Source: Leucobacter aridicollis (GTDB lineage Bacteria; Actinomycetota; Actinomycetes; Actinomycetales; Microbacteriaceae). Taken from it: 64,000 nucleotides of DNA. Positions 35,505 through 44,353 of the stretch are shown here, piece after piece. Under the pieces are notes generated by a model that saw only the letters and a program-made list of their open reading frames with translations, did no database searches and was not told the DNA's origin. The DNA is taken from NCBI RefSeq assembly GCF_024399335.1, contig NZ_CP075339.1, positions 3,038,001 through 3,102,000 of the forward strand. Direction: 5' to 3'. A program made the translations under genes and the position numbers. Positions within the stretch are counted from its first letter, which is position 1. Every line of letters begins with the position of its first letter.

Positions 35505-36800
35505 TTACGCGGATGCGCCAATCACGATCCTCGGCACGCCCTTCCATGCTGCCGGATCGGTGAAGTTGCGGCCATCTGCAAAGAGCTTGATTCCTGGGAA
35601 GCTCGCGGGCCCAAGTTCGCGATACTCGGCATGATCCGCCTGCAAGATGGCAACGTCAACTGCGTCGCCGATCTTGTGGGGCGTAAAGCCGAAAGCGGCA
35701 AGCTCATCATCCGAGAAGACAGGGTCGTGCACAGTCACGACTGCTCCTCGCCGTGTCAGTTCATCGACGGTTGGGAAGACCCCGGACACCGCCGTCTCCT
35801 TCACCCCACCGCGGTAGGACGCACCGAGCACGACCACACGCTGGCCGGCCAGCTCTCCAATGGTCTGCTCGACACGGTCCACAACGTAGGTTGGCATCGT
35901 CGCGTTGTAGTTGCGCGCGGTGCGCACGATATCAGCATCGGGATCTGTTGAGAGGTAGAGGCGGGGGTACACCGGGATACAGTGGCCTCCGACAGCGATT
36001 CCGGGCCGGTGAATGTGGCTAAATGGCTGCGAGTTGCAGGCCTCGATAACCTTGTAGACGTCGATACCGATTGTGTCCGCGTATCGTGCGAACTGGTTAG
36101 CAAGCCCGATGTTTACGTCGCGGTACGTTGTCTCAGCGAGCTTCGCCATCTCGGCTGCTTCAGCCGTGCCCATGTCCCAGACGCCGTTGGGCTGGCGCAG
36201 TTCCGGCCGCTCGTCAAACGTGAGGACCGACTCGTAAAACTCGATTGCTTTCTTCGTCCCGGCGTCGTTGAGCCCACCGACGAGCTTCGGGTATTTCTTC
36301 AGATCCTCGTAGACTCGGCCGGTGAGCACGCGCTCAGGAGAAAACACGAGGTGGAAGTCTTCACCCTCGGTCAGTCCAGAAACCTCTTCAATAAGTGGCT
36401 TCCAGCGGTTGCGAGTGGTGCCAACGGGGAGCGTCGTTTCGTACGAAATTAGCGTTCCCGGTGTGAGGTGCTCTGCGAGCGACGTGGTCGCAGCATCCAT
36501 CCACTTGAAGTCAGGCTCCCAGGTCTCCTCATCGACGAGCAACGGTACGACGAGGACGACCGCATCGGCTCCAGGGATCGCGTCAGCATAGTCCGTGGTC
36601 GCGCGGAGCTTCCCAGAGGGCACCTGCTCGGCGAGCTTCTCTGCCAGGCCGGCTTCGCCCGGGAAGGGTTCAATACCCGAGTTGATGACGTCAACGAGCG
36701 CCTGGTTGACGTCAACGCCGACAACCTCGTGCCCCATCGATGCGAACTGGGTCGCGAGAGGAAGGCCAATTTTTCCGGTGGCTACGACTGCAATCTTCAC
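35505..36800 (-). CDS. wecC: UDP-N-acetyl-D-mannosamine dehydrogenase-like enzyme
   Basis: 431 aa nucleotide-sugar dehydrogenase. The NAD-binding MKIAVVATGKIGLPLATQFA starts the protein, and the catalytic C274 is in AVGGHCIPVYPRLY. It oxidises UDP-ManNAc twice to UDP-ManNAcA; the epimerase supplying UDP-ManNAc is two genes upstream, which favours this substrate over UDP-Glc or UDP-GalNAc. I prefer the GTG at 36800 over the GTG at 36806 because TACACT ends 6 nt before it. Confidence 0.9.
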   Translation of the reverse strand: MKIAVVATGKIGLPLATQFASMGHEVVGVDVNQALVDVINSGIEPFPGEAGLAEKLAEQVPSGKLRATTDYADAIPGADAVVLVVPLLVDEETWEPDFKWMDAATTSLAEHLTPGTLISYETTLPVGTTRNRWKPLIEEVSGLTEGEDFHLVFSPERVLTGRVYEDLKKYPKLVGGLNDAGTKKAIEFYESVLTFDERPELRQPNGVWDMGTAEAAEMAKLAETTYRDVNIGLANQFARYADTIGIDVYKVIEACNSQPFSHIHRPGIAVGGHCIPVYPRLYLSTDPDADIVRTARNYNATMPTYVVDRVEQTIGELAGQRVVVLGASYRGGVKETAVSGVFPTVDELTRRGAVVTVHDPVFSDDELAAFGFTPHKIGDAVDVAILQADHAEYRELGPASFPGIKLFADGRNFTDPAAWKGVPRIVIGASA

Positions 36801-36806
36801 ACTCAC

Positions 36807-36812
36807 AGTGTA
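36807..36812 (-). promoter_or_regulatory. -10 box of a leaderless start (UDP-ManNAc dehydrogenase)
   Basis: TACACT at 36812-36807, six bases, then GTG-AAG-ATT. The epimerase gene at 39071 has the same arrangement, TACACT, six bases and GTG-AAG-ATT. Confidence 0.5.
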
Positions 36813-36828
36813 GTCGCCACGCGACCTG

Positions 36829-38004
36829 CTACCCGTGAAGCAGCTCCGACACTCTCGCGCGGACCGGCGCAGATTGCGCCTCGAAACTCAACGGGCGGGC
36901 CGCGCGTTCCGCTGCACGCTTAAACTCAGCCAGCTGCGCGCTGTCAATCGACTCAATCGACCGCACGAGGTCTGCGACCTCGAACGTGTCACTGACGACG
37001 CCCAACCGGTATGCCTGCAGCTCTCGGACCATCTCCTCGCTCGGTCCGATGGCGAGCCCGAGGCGCGCTTGAACGTAGTCGAAGAATTTGTTCGGAAGGG
37101 TGAGCCGTGCATTCGTATGGGTCGGCGGAATCCAAAACACCCCGAGATCATAGGAGGCGAGGGTGTTGGGCAGTTCATGCGGCCGAACCGGATCGTTGAA
37201 CGTGATGCGGGGGTCGCCGGCGGCGAGGGCTTGCAACTGGCGCAGGTGCTCCCCACCGTCACCCGCGGACACCAAATAGAGGTCGAGCGTGAATCTCTCC
37301 GGCAGTTCCAGGAACGCCCGAATCATCGACTCGAGCCCGCGCCCACTGATGGCAGCACCGCTGTGAACGCACCTGACAATTTCCGAGCCTTCGTGGTCAC
37401 GCGCCTCGATGTCACGGAACGGGCCCGCATTCGTCATGAGCTGAGCGTCAACACCGAACCTGTCTCGGTACAACTCAACGATTCCCTCGGAGACCGTCGT
37501 TACGAGCGCAGCCCGGGGAAGATAAGTGTCGCAGAGGTGCACCATGAACGGAGCAACGAGCAGCCGCCACGAGGCGATATGGGTCCGTTCCTCCGGCGCC
37601 CACTCGTGCATGTCAGCCCACACGGGCGCCCCATCGGCGAGAGCAAACGCGAGATCGAGCACACGCGCGTCGTTGGCGACAACCAGGTCCCAGCCCGTTG
37701 CAGGGGCTGCAAGCGAGTCCCGCCCCACTTCGAGCACCCACCGCGCTGCGGGCGCCCCACATTCGGCCGCACGGTGCGCTCGCAGGGCAAGCTTTGCTAC
37801 ACCGGCGGGTGTTTGCGGGAGCGTCGCAAGCCCGTCCGGCACCCGCAGGTGATATGCCGCGCCGGCGGGCGTCGCCCCGAAACCGATCGAAGTCACCTCG
37901 CCAAGTTCGGCGAGCAACGAAATCTGGCGCAGCACACGGGCATCACGCTCAATCGGAGTCAGCGAGATGCACAAGATCCTCGCTGGCAAAGCTGGGGCGT
38001 TCAT
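36829..38004 (-). CDS. Glycosyltransferase, GT4-like
   Basis: 391 aa, two Rossmann-like halves. The N-terminal half begins with ARILCISLTPIERDARVLRQ and the C-terminal half has VRCVHSGAAISGRGLESMIR, FNDPVRPHELPNTLASYDLG and LPNKFFDYVQARLGLAIGPS, the nucleotide-sugar region of GT4 retaining enzymes. It shares this last block with the transferase at 45689, so the two are paralogues. The ATG overlaps the epimerase stop (ATGA), giving a two-gene unit; ManNAcA transfer is a guess from context. Confidence 0.85.
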   Translation of the reverse strand: MNAPALPARILCISLTPIERDARVLRQISLLAELGEVTSIGFGATPAGAAYHLRVPDGLATLPQTPAGVAKLALRAHRAAECGAPAARWVLEVGRDSLAAPATGWDLVVANDARVLDLAFALADGAPVWADMHEWAPEERTHIASWRLLVAPFMVHLCDTYLPRAALVTTVSEGIVELYRDRFGVDAQLMTNAGPFRDIEARDHEGSEIVRCVHSGAAISGRGLESMIRAFLELPERFTLDLYLVSAGDGGEHLRQLQALAAGDPRITFNDPVRPHELPNTLASYDLGVFWIPPTHTNARLTLPNKFFDYVQARLGLAIGPSEEMVRELQAYRLGVVSDTFEVADLVRSIESIDSAQLAEFKRAAERAARPLSFEAQSAPVRARVSELLHG

Positions 38005-39071
38005 TTGCCGAAGTGGTCGAAGAGAGTCGCCACCGCGCGTTGCGAAGCATCGCCCGCCCCATACGGAGTAGCCTCAGAGGGCGCGGGGCGCTGCCTACTC
38101 ACACCGGCACGAATTTCCTCCGCGGAGTTCGCTAGCACGTTCCAACCGAGGTCAACGGTCTCCACCCATTCGGTCTCTGTGCGCACAGTCGTACAGGGCA
38201 CCCGCAGTAGGAAAGCTTCCTTTTGAAGGCCGCCCGAGTCGGTGATGATTCCCGCGCTCCCGAGCGCCGCGGCGATGAGCTCTGGGTATCCTAGAGAACC
38301 GTAGGCGGTGAGTGTTCCGGTGGTGAGCTCGATTCCGTGCTTCGCCGCCCGCGCCTGCACCCGAGGGTGTGCCAGCAGCAACACGGGCTTGTCGACGTGG
38401 GCTAGCGCCGCAACAATCTCGCTCAGTCGGCTGGGGTCGTCGGTGTTTTCAGCACGGTGGATCGTCGCGACGTAGTAGGAACCAGGCTCGCGGCCAACGA
38501 GAATATCGACCTCGGGCGGCGTTTTAGTCACCGTGTCGCGGACACGGAGCAGCACATCGGTCATCACGTCTCCCACGAGCGTTGAGCGCGACGCGAGACC
38601 TTCGGCTGCTAGGTGAGCCATCGCTCCCTCGGTGGGGGCGAGGCAGAGATCCGCAACGTGGTCAGTCAAGACCCGGTTGTGCTCTTCAGGCATCGCCCTG
38701 TTGAAGGACCGCAGCCCCGCTTCGAGATGCGCAACCGGGAGATGCAGCTTCGCCGCGCTGAGCGCAGCGGCCAAAGTCGAGTTCGTGTCGCCATAAACGA
38801 GCACGCAGTCTGGGGCGGCTTCGGTGAGGACGTCATCCATCTTCGCGAGCATCGCCCCGGTCTGCACGCCGTGGCTGCCCGAGCCGACCCCCAGATGGAC
38901 GTCGGGGTCGGGAATACCAAGGTCCCGGAAAAAGACGTCGGACAGCATCGGATCGTAGTGCTGCCCGGTGTGGACGATGATGTGCTCGTGCCCTGCGGCC
39001 CGAATCGCTTCGTTGACCGGGGCGAGCTTGACGAACTGCGGTCGCGCACCCACTACGCTGAGAATCTTCAC
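38001..39071 (-). CDS. wecB: UDP-N-acetylglucosamine 2-epimerase (non-hydrolysing)
   Basis: 356 aa. VKILSVVGARPQFVKLAPV at the N terminus, HTGQHYDPMLSDVFF, YGDTNSTLA, HLEAGLRSFNRAMPEEHNR and DSGGLQKEA are all diagnostic. It interconverts UDP-GlcNAc and UDP-ManNAc. I start it at GTG 39071: TACACT ends 6 nt before, and the longer frame to 39092 would include the promoter. With the dehydrogenase it supplies UDP-ManNAcA. Confidence 0.95.
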   Translation of the reverse strand: MKILSVVGARPQFVKLAPVNEAIRAAGHEHIIVHTGQHYDPMLSDVFFRDLGIPDPDVHLGVGSGSHGVQTGAMLAKMDDVLTEAAPDCVLVYGDTNSTLAAALSAAKLHLPVAHLEAGLRSFNRAMPEEHNRVLTDHVADLCLAPTEGAMAHLAAEGLASRSTLVGDVMTDVLLRVRDTVTKTPPEVDILVGREPGSYYVATIHRAENTDDPSRLSEIVAALAHVDKPVLLLAHPRVQARAAKHGIELTTGTLTAYGSLGYPELIAAALGSAGIITDSGGLQKEAFLLRVPCTTVRTETEWVETVDLGWNVLANSAEEIRAGVSRQRPAPSEATPYGAGDASQRAVATLFDHFGK

Positions 39072-39077
39072 AGTGCG

Positions 39078-39083
39078 AGTGTA
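39078..39083 (-). promoter_or_regulatory. -10 box of a leaderless start (epimerase)
   Basis: TACACT at 39083-39078 ends 6 nt before the GTG start at 39071. Confidence 0.5.
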
Positions 39084-39185
39084 CCGCTCCACAGGCTGAG
39101 CTTCCCGAGCCCGCTTGGCCTACCACGACTGGCTCACACAGAAGAGGTACTCGGATGCACCGGCTCTCGGTATCGTTGAACCACG

Positions 39186-41405
39186 ATGGTTGACACGACT
39201 TCCGCGCCCGCTGGGCCAACGCTGCTACTCATCACCAGTTTCTTCCCGTTCGAATCTGGCGAAGAGTTCATTGAGGGTGAGATCGGCCGCCTGGCTGCGG
39301 AGTTCTCGGAGGTCCTCATCGCCCCCCTCTCTTACCGTTCAGGGATGACCCAGACACGCGATCTGCCCGCGAACGTCGGGGTTCTCCGGATCCCTCCGGG
39401 GCACCGGAGCGGCTCTGATGCTGCAGACGCCATCCGGTTCGCAGTTCGGCACCCGTGGCGCGCTCTGCGCTCGCTGTCCCGCGCTGTCGCGGATGGCGGG
39501 CTGCGCCCCTCACGAACCTGGGCAAATCTGCAGTTCGACCTTCTCAGCTCGCTCTTGGCCAGTGAACTCGCGCAACTACTTCCGGAGGGCTTTCTTCGTT
39601 CGCAGGACGCCGTCATCTACAGCTATTGGATGCACACGCAGGCGCGGACCGCGGTCGAACTGCGCGGCCTCATCAGACGTCCAAAGATCCCTCTCGTCAC
39701 CCGCGGCCACGGCGGCGACATCTACACCGAGGCTCATCGGAGCGGGTTCCTCCCCCAGCGCGCCAGGATCGCCGCAGCGATGGCACGAATCTACCCGGTG
39801 TCGCGTAACGGCGCCGACTACCTGCGACGGCGCTTCCCATCAGCAAGGAACCGTATCTCCCCGCGCCGTCTCGGAGTCGCTGCCGCCCACAACCCGGGCA
39901 ACCCCCAGCAAGCTGCCCAGCTGGTCATCACCTGCTCCTGGGTTCGCCCACTCAAACGTCTCGATCTGTTCGTCGACGCGCTGGCGCTCGCGCAGCAGTC
40001 CTTTCCACAGGCCCGCTGGGTGCATTTCGGGGGCGGCCCAGCCGAGGCGATGGCAGCGCTGCATGACCTCGCGACTGAACAACTCGCCCCTGGAAGCTTC
40101 GAGTTCGCAGGCGCCCTGACAAACTCCGAACTGCGCGCTCGCTATGGCGCGCAGCCGGCGACCGTGTTCGTCAATGTATCGGAGACCGAGGGCGTGCCCG
40201 TGTCTATCATGGAGGCGCTCGCCCAGGGGCTCCCGGTCATCGCCACAGACGTCGGAGGGAGCGCGGAGCTCATCGACGCTGACGCGGGCATGTTCGACGG
40301 GCTCCTCCCTGCACGGCCCAGTGCGCGCATTGTCGCCGACCGCCTCGAGACTTTGCTGAGCAGCCCGCCAGAGAGATTCGCTGACTACGTCAGCGCGAGC
40401 CTCACACACTGGCAATCCGAGTGGTCGAGCGAAACCAATTACACGGCTTTTGCGCGCGAGCTCGCCTCGCTGCCCAGGGGGTCGGCCGACACAGGTATCA
40501 CCACCAACGCTCCCGCCGCTGCGCCGAGGCCTGACGTTGCGGCCCCAGCCCTACCCCACTGCAGCGTCGTTATCCCGTGCTACAACGGTGAGCAGACGCT
40601 GCCACGGCAGCTCGACGCGCTGCTGCGCCAGGACCCCAAGGTTGTTCGCGAGATCATCGTGGCTGACAACATGTCCACCGACGGCACCAAAGACGTCGTA
40701 GCCAGCTACGCCGCGCGAGATCCACGCGTAAAATACCACCACTCAGATCGTGGCCAGGGCCCCGTCTTCGCCCAGAACGATGGCGTTCGGGCGAGCACGC
40801 AACCGTTCGTCATGCTGTGCGGGGCCGACGATGAGGTTCAGCCCGGGTGGGCTGAGGGCTTCGCTGCGGAGTTTCGCGCGGGCGCCAAGATCGTCGGCTG
40901 CACCATTGTGCGAACTGCTGAGAACGGCGAAACGCTCGAGGAAATCTCGCAGCTCAGTGACGCATCGTGGCCCGGGTATCTCACGCTCGGCGGCGGTCAA
41001 GCAGGGTTCGCCAGACACGTGTTCGACGAGCTTGACGGGCTCGACGAGTCCTTCGCCGGTGCTGCCGAGGATGTCGATTTCTTCTGGCGTGCCCAGCTTG
41101 CGGGCTACGGGATCTCCTTCGCTCCGGACGCGAGATTCAACTATTACTCTCGCCCGACCGGTTCGGAGGTGTTGGCGCAGCGCCGTGGCTGGGGCCGCAG
41201 CCGCGCCCAGCTCTACGCGAAATACCGCAGTCTTGGGATGCCCCGGCGGAGCAGGTTCCTCGCGATCCCGATGATTCCCTGGTGTTTGCTCAGGTTGGCC
41301 CTCGCCGGAACCAACGAACACCGCCGCACCCAAGCACTCGCGGGTCTCGGCACCAACATTGGGGTGCTCGAGGGGTCGTTGAAATACCGCTGCTGGTACC
41401 TGTAG
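39186..41405 (+). CDS. Fused GT4/GT2 bifunctional glycosyltransferase
   Basis: 739 aa. Residues 1-~420 are GT4-like: LLLITSFFPFESGEEFIEGE, VTRGHGGDIY, CSWVRPLKRLDLFVDAL and VNVSETEGVPVSIMEALAQG. After a Pro/Ala-rich linker (~430-455), residues ~458-739 are GT2: CSVVIPCYNGEQTLPRQLDA, IIVADNMSTDGT, LCGADDEVQPGW and AGAAEDVDFFWRAQLAGYGI. It could add two consecutive sugars to one acceptor. It is divergent from the epimerase unit across ~115 bp and converges on the next gene with an 18-nt gap. Confidence 0.88.
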   Translation: MVDTTSAPAGPTLLLITSFFPFESGEEFIEGEIGRLAAEFSEVLIAPLSYRSGMTQTRDLPANVGVLRIPPGHRSGSDAADAIRFAVRHPWRALRSLSRAVADGGLRPSRTWANLQFDLLSSLLASELAQLLPEGFLRSQDAVIYSYWMHTQARTAVELRGLIRRPKIPLVTRGHGGDIYTEAHRSGFLPQRARIAAAMARIYPVSRNGADYLRRRFPSARNRISPRRLGVAAAHNPGNPQQAAQLVITCSWVRPLKRLDLFVDALALAQQSFPQARWVHFGGGPAEAMAALHDLATEQLAPGSFEFAGALTNSELRARYGAQPATVFVNVSETEGVPVSIMEALAQGLPVIATDVGGSAELIDADAGMFDGLLPARPSARIVADRLETLLSSPPERFADYVSASLTHWQSEWSSETNYTAFARELASLPRGSADTGITTNAPAAAPRPDVAAPALPHCSVVIPCYNGEQTLPRQLDALLRQDPKVVREIIVADNMSTDGTKDVVASYAARDPRVKYHHSDRGQGPVFAQNDGVRASTQPFVMLCGADDEVQPGWAEGFAAEFRAGAKIVGCTIVRTAENGETLEEISQLSDASWPGYLTLGGGQAGFARHVFDELDGLDESFAGAAEDVDFFWRAQLAGYGISFAPDARFNYYSRPTGSEVLAQRRGWGRSRAQLYAKYRSLGMPRRSRFLAIPMIPWCLLRLALAGTNEHRRTQALAGLGTNIGVLEGSLKYRCWYL

Positions 41406-41423
41406 CGAAGTCTCTACTGCAGG

Positions 41424-43340
41424 CTAACTGCCAGCGCCACAAACGAATTCAGGTTTCACGATCACGAAGTCAGGCAGGCAGTAGCCGGGAGGTGTGTGCA
41501 CGGGAACGACGCGGGTCCCCTGGTCGACCCCGTGCCATGCCCGGAAGCTGTTGAGTAGCCAATCGGTCTGCTTCCTCGGCGGGTTCTCCACTTCGACTGC
41601 CTGACTCACTACCAGCACCGGGGCCGCCAGCACCGAGATACTTGCCGTGGCGACGCTTACAGAGTCGAGCTGCGCCGCCCGCTCCGCGAGCATTGATTCG
41701 CGCAATGCGAGGCCCTGAAGCTGCACGTTTGCGGTTGCGAACGCAAACGGAGCGGCGACGCACACCGCAACCACACTGCCGGCAACCGCGACGACGCTGA
41801 GCCTCGCGCCGCGGGTTGCACTCCGCAGCACAGTAGCTGCCACCACCGCGACGATGTAGGCGCTGATGACCACCCCGAATCCCGGGACGGTGAAGTTGCG
41901 CAACGGCACAATGGGCGAGGCCACAGCGCTCACAGCGAACACTCCATACGTGCTCCCACAGAATATGGCGGCGGCAAGCGCGAGCCCGCGCAGCGCGAAC
42001 CGCCGTACGGAGCTCGGCTCCGACAAGTTCATTGCGGTGATGACCCCGGCCACGAGCACGAGCAGCAGGATCCACCAGGTCAGCTGCGCTGTGAGCGTTT
42101 CATAGTGTTCGAAGGGGCCGAACAGTACCGCGCGCAGGCCGACCTCGTTGTCCACCGCGGCGCGACGCGCCATCGTCCCGGGCGACAGGAACACGACAAG
42201 AAATCCGCCGATTAGAGCGATGCAGGCGAGCAAGCTCAGCCGCAGGCGCGACCAATCGCGTCGGATGAACTCCCACACGAGCCAGAGCCCTGCAGCCGCT
42301 ATCGCCAGCAGCGCAACCGGTTCGCTGAAAGCCTGCCCGGCCGCCAACACGAGCGCATAGCCACCAAGCACAAGCGGCCCTCTGCGTTCCCGCCGCGCCA
42401 GCGTGATCGTGAGGCCAAGGCTCACCAGGAATGCGACGAGCCCCCCAAGGTAGACGGTGCTCGAAGTGAGCCACAGGTAGCTGTCAAAGAGACTGGGCAG
42501 CGCGAGGAACGCCACCGCGGTGAGCACGCTGCCGAGCGCGACACTCAGCGTCACGATTCTGCGGGCGAGGGGCAGCAGCAATGCGAGAACCCATGCGAGT
42601 GCGACCGACAGAGACACGAAGAACAGGAAGGGAAATACCTGCAGCACGCGCTCGCCGAACAGCAGGAAGCCGACCGTGACGAGCGTGTTCTGCGATATCC
42701 TCCCGTTGTGTCCGCTGTAGTGTTCGCCGATGTACTGCAGTGCATTACCGGTATTGCGGATGCTGGCGAGGTAGGAGTAGTCATCGGCTACGAATGTCGC
42801 AGACAAGGAAAGCAGCATAAACACCGTCGCAAACCCCACAGAGAGGACGCCGAGTACCGCAGCGCCACGGTCTGCTCGGAGCACAGCGGCGGCCGTTCCA
42901 AACCTACGCGCGACAGCAGCCCCTACCCGGTCAGACGCAGTTCCGAAGATGACCGTACGGTAGAGGAAGAAGTTCCAGATGGTGGTGATTGCAAGCGCGA
43001 TCGTCCGGGACCAGAACACCCCAATGGCGGGCGCAGCCCAGGCAGCGACAACGAGAGTGAACCCGTAGTTCAGGAACACCAGCAGAAGGTAGAACCCTGC
43101 CTGCGCGCCGAGAACGCCGCTGCTGCGCTCACGGTTTCCAAACGCCAGCAGTTTTTGCAGCACGAAGCTAAACGCGAGCCCGAGCCAGTAGCTCACCGTC
43201 ACCGACGTCGCTGCGCCCTGTGACAGCAGCACCGCAGCCACGAACAGTACGGTCATTTCAAAGAGATAGCCGATACCCCCAACTAACACGTACCTCAGTG
43301 CCGTCGACCGTTCTAGCAGCGACCGGAGCCTGCCGATCAC
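41424..43340 (-). CDS. GtrA-like flippase domain fused to a DUF6056-type membrane protein
   Basis: 638 aa. Residues 1-135 are GtrA-like with four helices (ALRYVLVGGIGYLFEMTVLF, then AITTIWNFFLYRTVIFG). The rest has about ten membrane helices and short motifs such as FVADDYSYLASIRNTG and GHNGRISQN, which resemble the DUF6056 group; this family assignment is from memory of such motifs. GtrA proteins are proposed to flip polyprenyl-phosphate-linked sugars, and the second part may be a GT-C-like transferase. Start overlaps the stop of the GtrB-like gene (ATGA), the expected partner. Confidence 0.8.
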   Translation of the reverse strand: MIGRLRSLLERSTALRYVLVGGIGYLFEMTVLFVAAVLLSQGAATSVTVSYWLGLAFSFVLQKLLAFGNRERSSGVLGAQAGFYLLLVFLNYGFTLVVAAWAAPAIGVFWSRTIALAITTIWNFFLYRTVIFGTASDRVGAAVARRFGTAAAVLRADRGAAVLGVLSVGFATVFMLLSLSATFVADDYSYLASIRNTGNALQYIGEHYSGHNGRISQNTLVTVGFLLFGERVLQVFPFLFFVSLSVALAWVLALLLPLARRIVTLSVALGSVLTAVAFLALPSLFDSYLWLTSSTVYLGGLVAFLVSLGLTITLARRERRGPLVLGGYALVLAAGQAFSEPVALLAIAAAGLWLVWEFIRRDWSRLRLSLLACIALIGGFLVVFLSPGTMARRAAVDNEVGLRAVLFGPFEHYETLTAQLTWWILLLVLVAGVITAMNLSEPSSVRRFALRGLALAAAIFCGSTYGVFAVSAVASPIVPLRNFTVPGFGVVISAYIVAVVAATVLRSATRGARLSVVAVAGSVVAVCVAAPFAFATANVQLQGLALRESMLAERAAQLDSVSVATASISVLAAPVLVVSQAVEVENPPRKQTDWLLNSFRAWHGVDQGTRVVPVHTPPGYCLPDFVIVKPEFVCGAGS

Positions 43341-44326
43341 AGAGTGTCCTCCATCGGCCCCAAGCCCCGCGACCCAACACGGTCAACGACGTACAGGGGC
43401 CGGTTCTGCGCTTGGGCGTGGATATGCGCGAGGTACACCGCCATCATGCCCTGGGCAGTAAGCACAATCCCGACCATGAATGTCACGAAGATACCGAGTA
43501 GCGCCGCACCGCTGAAGCGCAGATGCAGCGGGTCGCCAAGCAAGAACTGCTCGACCCCGATAAAGACTCCGGCGAGCAGCGCGAGCAGCGTGCACGCAAC
43601 ACCGACATAACCAAAGAAGAATAGTGGCCGCAGGCTCATCGTAGTGAAGCTGTTGACCGCGAGGCCGAAAAGCTTGCCGACCGTGTAACTCGCATCGCCT
43701 GCGATCCGCGCTGGGGCGTCGAACTCGACGTACGCCCGCCGAAAGCCGAGCCAGTCGATGAGCCCCCGGGTGATTCGGTTCCGTTCCGTAAACCGAAGGA
43801 ACTCGCGGCGCACGTCGCTGTCGATGAGCCGATAGTCCGTGGACCTCGGCACGGTCTGCATCTCGGAAATCGCGTTAAGGAGGCGGTAAAAAGACCGGGA
43901 TCCGATGCGCTTCATCATGCCCTCGCGCTGGTTGCTTTGGCGCACCCCGACTACGACCTGCGCTCCGGCGCGCCACCGCGCAACAAACTCGCCAATGAGC
44001 GCCGGCGGGTGCTGCCCGTCCGCGTCCATGATCACTGTCGCTCCCCCGCGGGATTGTGCAATACCCGCGGTAACGGCGACCTCCTTGCCGAAATTGCGTG
44101 ACAGATTGATTACTCGAACCCGACTGTCAGCGTCCGCGATCTCAGTCAGGAGTTCGAGCGTGGCGTCGGTGCTGCCGTCATTTACGTACACCACTTCGAA
44201 GGGAGCGTCGAGCTGTGTCTCCAATGCTGGCACGAGTACCTCTGCATGGAAGTACGCTATTCCGTCTTGCTCGTTATGCGCGGGCAGCACGACCGAAATC
44301 TCGGGGGGGCGCGGTCCGCGCGACAT
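43337..44326 (-). CDS. Polyprenyl-phosphate glycosyltransferase, GtrB/DPM-like
   Basis: 329 aa. The GT2 domain shows SVVLPAHNEQDGI, VNDGSTDATLELL, INLSRNFGKEVAVTAGIAQS and IMDADGQHPP, all typical of dolichol-phosphate mannose synthase relatives. Two C-terminal membrane helices (about 230-260 and 270-300) are typical of GtrB/ArnC. It should charge polyprenyl phosphate with a sugar on the inner face. The next gene encodes the GtrA-type flippase part. Confidence 0.92.
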   Translation of the reverse strand: MSRGPRPPEISVVLPAHNEQDGIAYFHAEVLVPALETQLDAPFEVVYVNDGSTDATLELLTEIADADSRVRVINLSRNFGKEVAVTAGIAQSRGGATVIMDADGQHPPALIGEFVARWRAGAQVVVGVRQSNQREGMMKRIGSRSFYRLLNAISEMQTVPRSTDYRLIDSDVRREFLRFTERNRITRGLIDWLGFRRAYVEFDAPARIAGDASYTVGKLFGLAVNSFTTMSLRPLFFFGYVGVACTLLALLAGVFIGVEQFLLGDPLHLRFSGAALLGIFVTFMVGIVLTAQGMMAVYLAHIHAQAQNRPLYVVDRVGSRGLGPMEDTL

Positions 44327-44353
44327 CGTTACTCGGCATGTTCGTCTCCCTAA

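Noticed and set aside
36835..38226. 463-codon plus-strand ORF
   Set aside because: Antisense to the GT4 gene and the epimerase end, with Arg/Glu/His-rich translation and no motif.
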